This document shows positions 6,898 to 10,586 of a DNA stretch of 10,586 nucleotides, piece by piece. Under the pieces are notes generated by a model. It did not search any database and had not been told where the DNA came from. It saw only the letters and a list, made by a program, of their open reading frames with translations. The stretch's first letter is position 1. Every line of letters starts with the position of its first letter. The position numbers and the translations under genes were made by a program. The DNA is from Thermoplasmata archaeon (GTDB lineage Archaea; Thermoplasmatota; Thermoplasmata; Thermoplasmatales; Thermoplasmataceae), in assembly GCA_021811635.1 (NCBI GenBank), contig JAJZNS010000076.1, forward strand, positions 1-10,586, read 5' to 3'.

Positions 6898-8022
6898 TTA
6901 CCGTAACACTAACGTTACGGCAAGAATAATTACCGGGATTGCAACCAGTGCAAAGAGGAGTGCCCAGGAACCGTAGTGCCCAAAATTCATGGTATAACCA
7001 ACTCCGAAGCGCTTCGGCACGAACATCCTGGAGTCGTTCCTGTTAACGTAAATAATGCCGGCTTTCCAAAGAGCATCATCGTCCTTTCTGACACTGCCTG
7101 TTCCCCGGGTTTCAGGAGTCTGCTGCGTTTCGGCCCCCTGGTCGATCCGAAGGTTTGCCCCCAACTGACCGGTCCTGTACATTATCACCGTTATAACTGC
7201 AAGCATAGCAAACAACGGTGTCATCATCAGTGGAAGGAGATAACCGCCAGGGGAGATTAACTCCCATATTGCCAGGCTGCCAATGAGGAAAATTATGTTT
7301 AGAGAGGCTAGAATAACGCCCATCATTTGCACAAATCTCCTTCGGAATATTCTTCGCCTGGTCCCCCCAGATGTAAGCGAAGGATCCTGGGTTAAGGGTG
7401 TTCTGTAAAGGACATATGTCAGAATTATCAGGAAGGCGTTAATTACGATCCCAATAAAGCCCAGGCTGAACACGCTCCAGACCGATTTTATTGAATACTG
7501 GTTCGCAACTCCATTGGCTCCAAAATGTGTCGGGAAAACGTCAGGGATCGAGGGATAAAGCAGCACTCCTGCGACAAAAGTCGCAGCCAGGAGTAAAACC
7601 GCAGGGATGAAAAAAACCCAGATCCTCAGTTCCGCACCGCTGATCGTCACCTCAGCACTTGAAGCTACCGGTATTTCCCCGTACCAGTCACTTTCTGACT
7701 TTGTTTTCTCAATCGCATAGTGCGCATTCAGGTACACTATAAAAAATGGCAAAAGCACGATAAGCGGCATAAGCGTTACAAGAAGGGTATAGTTTGAAGG
7801 GATCAGCAATGTAACAAATGCGACAATTGCCGTTATAATTCCCATGAGCACCCTGTATGCATTCTTGACTCTTTTGAAAACAGGCAGTCCGAGTTTCGAG
7901 AAAGGAACTCTGACACCAAAGACCAGAGTTTTCTCAGTCATGTTTGGAACAAGAATAAGCATACCGCCAATGAAAAAAATCAGGAAAAATTCAAGCAAAC
8001 CAATTGCAGAAAGATTAAGCAT
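6898..8022 (-). CDS. DUF1648/DUF5808 multi-pass membrane protein (SdpI-like)
   Basis: This 374-residue integral membrane protein has about eight hydrophobic segments, near residues 5-26, 57-75, 78-98, 133-156, 183-206, 231-254, 260-282 and 350-373. After the fourth segment it carries a DUF1648 signature, YPSIPDVFPTHFGANGVANQ (156-175), where PTHF-x-x-x-G is the conserved core. Near the C-terminus a DUF5808-like motif reads ALWKAGIIYVNRNDSRMFVP (317-336) followed by KRFGVGYTMNFG. DUF1648 occurs in Bacillus SdpI, the immunity and signalling protein for the SdpC toxin, and in many membrane proteins paired with GntR or ArsR regulators. The biochemical activity is unknown. Its ATG overlaps the end of the GntR-type gene by 8 bp (ATGCTTAA), so translation is coupled and both should be under the operator at 8415-8437. 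Immunity to peptides or envelope-stress response are inferences from bacterial relatives. Confidence 0.88.
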   Translation of the reverse strand: MLNLSAIGLLEFFLIFFIGGMLILVPNMTEKTLVFGVRVPFSKLGLPVFKRVKNAYRVLMGIITAIVAFVTLLIPSNYTLLVTLMPLIVLLPFFIVYLNAHYAIEKTKSESDWYGEIPVASSAEVTISGAELRIWVFFIPAVLLLAATFVAGVLLYPSIPDVFPTHFGANGVANQYSIKSVWSVFSLGFIGIVINAFLIILTYVLYRTPLTQDPSLTSGGTRRRIFRRRFVQMMGVILASLNIIFLIGSLAIWELISPGGYLLPLMMTPLFAMLAVITVIMYRTGQLGANLRIDQGAETQQTPETRGTGSVRKDDDALWKAGIIYVNRNDSRMFVPKRFGVGYTMNFGHYGSWALLFALVAIPVIILAVTLVLR

Positions 8023-8407
8023 GATTGCCAGCTCCTCCGTTCTTTCCCTTCAATATTCTCTTCATCAGGTTCATTAATTCATCCTCAGTTAGACCGGCCA
8101 TTAGTGCCCTGTTGATCATTTCCCTACCTTCCTCTTCAATTTCCGAATAGACCTCGTTTTCCGGTTTTCCTTTAGCTATCACGTACCTTTTCCCCCTCTC
8201 CATTTTAAGCAGGCCATCTTTCCATAGGGCCTGATAGGCCTGGTTGACTGTGTGGTAATTTATTTCTAGAAGACCTGCGAGTGCCCTGGACGATGGAACA
8301 CTGTCTCCAGGCTTCAGTTTTCCGCTGTAGGCAAGGTCCTTGATCTGCTCGTATATTTGTATGTAGATCGGCACCTTGCTGTTGAACTCTACTGTGATAT
8401 CAACCAT
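8015..8407 (-). CDS. YtrA-type GntR family transcriptional repressor
   Basis: This is a 130-residue regulator with an N-terminal winged helix-turn-helix of the GntR family. The domain spans about residues 11-78: VPIYIQIYEQIKDLAYSGKL, then GDSVPSSRALAGLLEINYHT, with VNQAYQALWKDGLL as recognition helix and following segment and RGKRYVI as the wing. The remaining 50 residues are helical and too short for a FadR- or HutC-type ligand domain, which places it in the small YtrA subfamily; such proteins dimerise through the short C-terminal helices. The start is ATG at 8407. It is cotranscribed with the overlapping membrane-protein gene and preceded by a perfect palindrome, so it very probably represses its own operon. 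A YtrA homologue with a comparable membrane-protein target has been reported in Sulfolobus. The inducer is unknown. Confidence 0.93.
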   Translation of the reverse strand: MVDITVEFNSKVPIYIQIYEQIKDLAYSGKLKPGDSVPSSRALAGLLEINYHTVNQAYQALWKDGLLKMERGKRYVIAKGKPENEVYSEIEEEGREMINRALMAGLTEDELMNLMKRILKGKNGGAGNHA

Positions 8408-8414
8408 GTACCAC

Positions 8415-8437
8415 GTGTTCTATATCATATAGAACAC
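8415..8437. promoter_or_regulatory. Perfect 23-bp palindrome, likely GntR/YtrA operator
   Basis: The half-site GTGTTCTATAT (8415-8425) is followed by a single central C (8426) and then its exact reverse complement ATATAGAACAC (8427-8437). It lies 7 bp upstream of the repressor ATG at 8407. The predicted transcription start, about 25 nt downstream of the TATA box at 8456-8463, falls near 8434, inside the palindrome. A dimer bound here would block initiation or early elongation. GTG...CAC ends with an AT-rich centre are typical for small GntR regulators. Confidence 0.85.
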
Positions 8438-8455
8438 TATTAATGTTTTGGTTTA

Positions 8456-8463
8456 TTTATATA
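8456..8463 (-). promoter_or_regulatory. TATA box of the GntR/membrane-protein operon
   Basis: The minus strand reads TATATAAA within GGTATATAAATAAA, a strong archaeal box A, centred about 52 nt before the repressor ATG. This predicts a short leader of about 27 nt whose first bases overlap the operator palindrome. Read on the plus strand the same site is TTTATATA, also a good box A, so rightward transcription into 8485-9040 is possible. Confidence 0.6.
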
Positions 8464-8465
8464 CC

Positions 8466-9040
8466 GGAATGTCTGATGCTTCGTGGTTCCCCCTTTAGAT
8501 TTAATTCGCATTGACGTTAATGATCTTGGGAGTTCACGGGAATCAGGAAACATAAGGCATTTGCCGTTGCAATAATTCCAGCCACCGTAATAGTTGCTTG
8601 GAATTACTATTCCCTAATGACAAGGGACGCTGCCAGTTTACAGGTGATTTCCGCCGCAAAGGCAACGACCATGTACTTCTCAAAAGGTTGCTTTTTCCTG
8701 CAGTCTGCCGTACCGATGATGTACGCCGCAAGTCAAGTAACTGACAAAACTTTACGAAATCATGCACACCGTCATCCCCGTTCACTTTGTAACGGTTTGA
8801 CTCCCTCTATCGGGAAACATCTCCCATGTTTGAATTTCCGTTTCCCCAGTTGAATGGCAGGAGAACCATCATCCTTAAACAAGCTGCTGTTAGCAGTCCA
8901 AACTGGAAGGTGTCCTCAATCGATAATATGCACTCGGGAGGATTACCGTTAAAATGGATTTCGAGGAACGAACAATATATGGAAATTGCTCTTGAACAGG
9001 CTTATTTCAGACGTGAAAATAGTAAAAACTTATTGCACCG
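8466..9040. other. Long intergenic region with two weak gene-like open frames
   Basis: No convincing complete gene, tRNA or repeat is visible. A plus-strand frame is open from 8524 to 8853. Its first part resembles a signal or membrane anchor (RKHKAFAVAIIPATVIVAW, from 8545), and it uses AGG for arginine as the neighbours do, but it has no ATG or GTG before 8617. A second plus-strand frame is open from 8793 and runs past the gyrB start to 9119, including KWISRNEQYMEIALEQAYF around 8950-9007. Together they could be a frameshifted, decayed gene, or chance. The 3' end must hold the gyrB promoter, but only a weak A-rich element around 9016-9023 is visible. Confidence 0.3.
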
Positions 9041-10586
9041 ATGGCATATGGTGAAGATCGAGGTAAGAAAACTTTGGAAAAATACGATGCATCCCAGATT
9101 CAGATTCTTGAGGGACTGAAGGCAGTTCGTAAAGTGCCAGGCATGTACATTGGTTCCACGGACGAGCGTGGATTGCATCATCTCGTTTACGAGGTAGTCG
9201 ATAACAGCATAGATGAATCCGTAGCGGGATTCTGCAGAAACGTCAGCATAACCATACAGAAGAACGGGTGGATATGCATTGAGGATGACGGCAGGGGTAT
9301 CCCGGTAGATATTCACCCGGAATATAACCGCCCCGGGCTGGAGATCGTGCTGACAGAACTTCACAGCGGAGCCAAATTTGACAAGAAGGTGTACAAAATT
9401 ACCGGTGGGCTGCACGGAGTCGGGGTACACGTTGTTAATGCCCTTTCCGAGACACTTGTCGCACTTGTGAAAAAGGGGACAAGGCTCTTTTATGAGGTCT
9501 TTGAGCGTGGCGTGCCTGCCGGAAAACTTGTAGAGATAGGTACAGACGAACTCCCAACACAGCCTCCGAACGTATCCGGCGCAGAGATCAGGCTCTCGAA
9601 GGAAACCGGCCTTATTGTGAGATTCAAGCCTGACAGGGAAATCTTTTTGGAAACCGGATTCCACTACCGTACAATTCTTACGAGGATGAGGGAACTGGCA
9701 TTTCTCAACCCACAGATATCCATAGCGCTGCAGGATGAGATTTCAGGTCAGAAGGACTTCCTGCATTTCGACGGGGGAATGGTGGAATTCGTGAAATACC
9801 TGGGAGAAGGCTACAGCCACATTCACAAGGATCCTTTGTACTCCCGGAGCGAAACAAACGACGCAATCGTGGAATTTGCAATGCAGTACACTACCTCGAC
9901 ATCCGAAATTTTGCAGTCATACGTTAACAATATCAACACAATTGATGGGGGTACACATGTGGCAGGTTTCAGGGCAGGACTCTCCCGTGCTATATCGGAT
10001 TACGCGAAAAGCAACGACATGATCAAGGGAATCGACTCGCTGTCCGGAGAGGATTCCCGTGAAGGGTTAGTGGCAATACTGCATGTGAAGATCAGGGAAC
10101 CACAGTTCGAGGGGCAAACCAAGGCCAAGCTTGGGAACGCGGAGGTGAGGGGAATAGTCCAATCTCAGGCAGAGAAGTTCCTCAAGGAGTATTTCTCGGT
10201 ATACCCGAACATTGCTGATCAGATTGTCAGGAGGGTCGTTCAGGCTGCAATGGCCAGGGAAGCCTCCAGGAAGGCGAAGGATCTGGTGAGGAGGAAGTCC
10301 GCACTTGATGGAATTGGATTGCCTGGTAAACTGGCGGACTGCTCAAGCAACGACCCGCAAAAATCAGAGATTTTTATCGTCGAGGGGAATTCGGCCGGCG
10401 GAACTGCAAAGCAGGCCAGAAACAGGGAATTTCAGGCGATACTTCCGCTAAGGGGAAAGATTCTCAATGTCGAAAAGGCGAACGATCTGAAAACCCTAGG
10501 AAACCAGGAGATTCGTAACCTTATCACAATACTTGGTACAAATATAAAGGAAAACATCGATGTCACTAAGCTCAGGTATCACAGGG
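9041..10586 (+). CDS. gyrB: DNA gyrase subunit B, N-terminal 515 residues, 3' end outside window
   Basis: GyrB is the ATPase subunit of the A2B2 type IIA topoisomerase that introduces negative supercoils. The frame is open from ATG 9041 to the window end; an in-frame stop at 9023-9025 leaves this as the only sensible upstream start. The N-terminus has the usual IQILEGLKAVRKVPGMYIG. GHKL ATPase motifs are E51 and N54 in YEVVDNSIDE, DGRGIP (83-88) and the ATP-lid glycines GGLHGVGV (122-129). The transducer domain carries the QTK loop Q359-T360-K361 (QTKAKLGN). The TOPRIM domain begins with EGNSAGGTAKQARN (from E448) and ILPLRGKILNVEKA. Family length is about 630-650 residues, so roughly 120-130, including the TOPRIM DxD motif, lie downstream; gyrA probably follows. 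EGNSAGG replaces the commoner EGDSAGG. Bacterial-type gyrase in an archaeon reflects ancient transfer into euryarchaea. Confidence 0.96.
   Translation, partial: MAYGEDRGKKTLEKYDASQIQILEGLKAVRKVPGMYIGSTDERGLHHLVYEVVDNSIDESVAGFCRNVSITIQKNGWICIEDDGRGIPVDIHPEYNRPGLEIVLTELHSGAKFDKKVYKITGGLHGVGVHVVNALSETLVALVKKGTRLFYEVFERGVPAGKLVEIGTDELPTQPPNVSGAEIRLSKETGLIVRFKPDREIFLETGFHYRTILTRMRELAFLNPQISIALQDEISGQKDFLHFDGGMVEFVKYLGEGYSHIHKDPLYSRSETNDAIVEFAMQYTTSTSEILQSYVNNINTIDGGTHVAGFRAGLSRAISDYAKSNDMIKGIDSLSGEDSREGLVAILHVKIREPQFEGQTKAKLGNAEVRGIVQSQAEKFLKEYFSVYPNIADQIVRRVVQAAMAREASRKAKDLVRRKSALDGIGLPGKLADCSSNDPQKSEIFIVEGNSAGGTAKQARNREFQAILPLRGKILNVEKANDLKTLGNQEIRNLITILGTNIKENIDVTKLRYHR

Noticed and set aside
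7565..7594. Inverted repeat (ACTCCTGCGAC with AAAA loop and a bulged partner) inside the membrane-protein gene.
   Set aside because: It falls in a coding stretch of repeated Ala/Val/Leu codons, has a 4-base bulge and no T-run, so it does not look like a terminator or regulatory hairpin.
8826..9119. A 97-codon plus-strand frame running into gyrB.
   Set aside because: It overlaps the gyrB start by 79 bp in another frame and shows no recognisable domain. I kept it only as a possible remnant within the intergenic region.
9002..9664. A 220-codon open frame on the minus strand.
   Set aside because: It lies opposite the unmistakable gyrB frame, with all GyrB ATPase motifs on the plus strand, and its protein resembles nothing I know. 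It is a shadow of gyrB.

Overview
The window comes from an archaeon, most likely of the Thermoplasmata/Thermoplasmatales. It carries an archaeal transcription factor B, a stand-alone GMP synthase glutaminase subunit, an archaeal-type glutamyl-tRNA synthetase, a NOG1-type GTPase and a non-phosphorylative Entner-Doudoroff gene pair. It also carries a bacterial-type DNA gyrase subunit, which fits the Thermoplasmata. Several genes have a TATA-like box centred about 23-26 nt before the start codon and no clear Shine-Dalgarno site, as expected for leaderless archaeal transcripts. Genus and species cannot be read from the sequence with confidence.

Layout. 1-1093 (+): the 3' part of tfb, then guaAa one base later. 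1155-1412 (+): a small PRC-barrel protein with its own TATA box, ending one base from the converging glutamyl-tRNA synthetase gene. 1414-4221 (-): a likely operon of a 59-residue DUF1059 protein, a NOG1-like GTPase and gltX, with an 11-bp overlap between the last two. 4269-4517 (+): a small TusA/DUF2249-like protein, divergent from that operon. 4573-5772 (+) and 5912-6784 (-): converging genes for an enolase-superfamily sugar-acid dehydratase (gluconate/galactonate dehydratase type) and a 2-keto-3-deoxygluconate aldolase. They are separated by 139 bp in which I see no gene. 6898-8407 (-): a two-gene operon of a YtrA-type GntR repressor and a DUF1648/DUF5808 membrane protein, preceded by a perfect 23-bp palindrome that is very likely the repressor's operator. 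8408-9040: about 630 bp without a convincing gene, containing two weak gene-like open frames. 9041 to the window end (+): the 5' part of gyrB, cut by the window edge.

How the genes work together. The left half is information processing: transcription initiation, GTP supply, aminoacylation and ribosome assembly. The dehydratase would turn gluconate (or galactonate) into 2-keto-3-deoxy sugar acid, which the neighbouring aldolase would split into pyruvate and glyceraldehyde. The repressor/membrane-protein pair looks self-regulated and resembles bacterial and archaeal GntR/SdpI-like modules of envelope response or immunity. It is the most system-like element here. I see no CRISPR array, transposase, tRNA, rRNA or obvious prophage gene, and no element that is clearly a new system.
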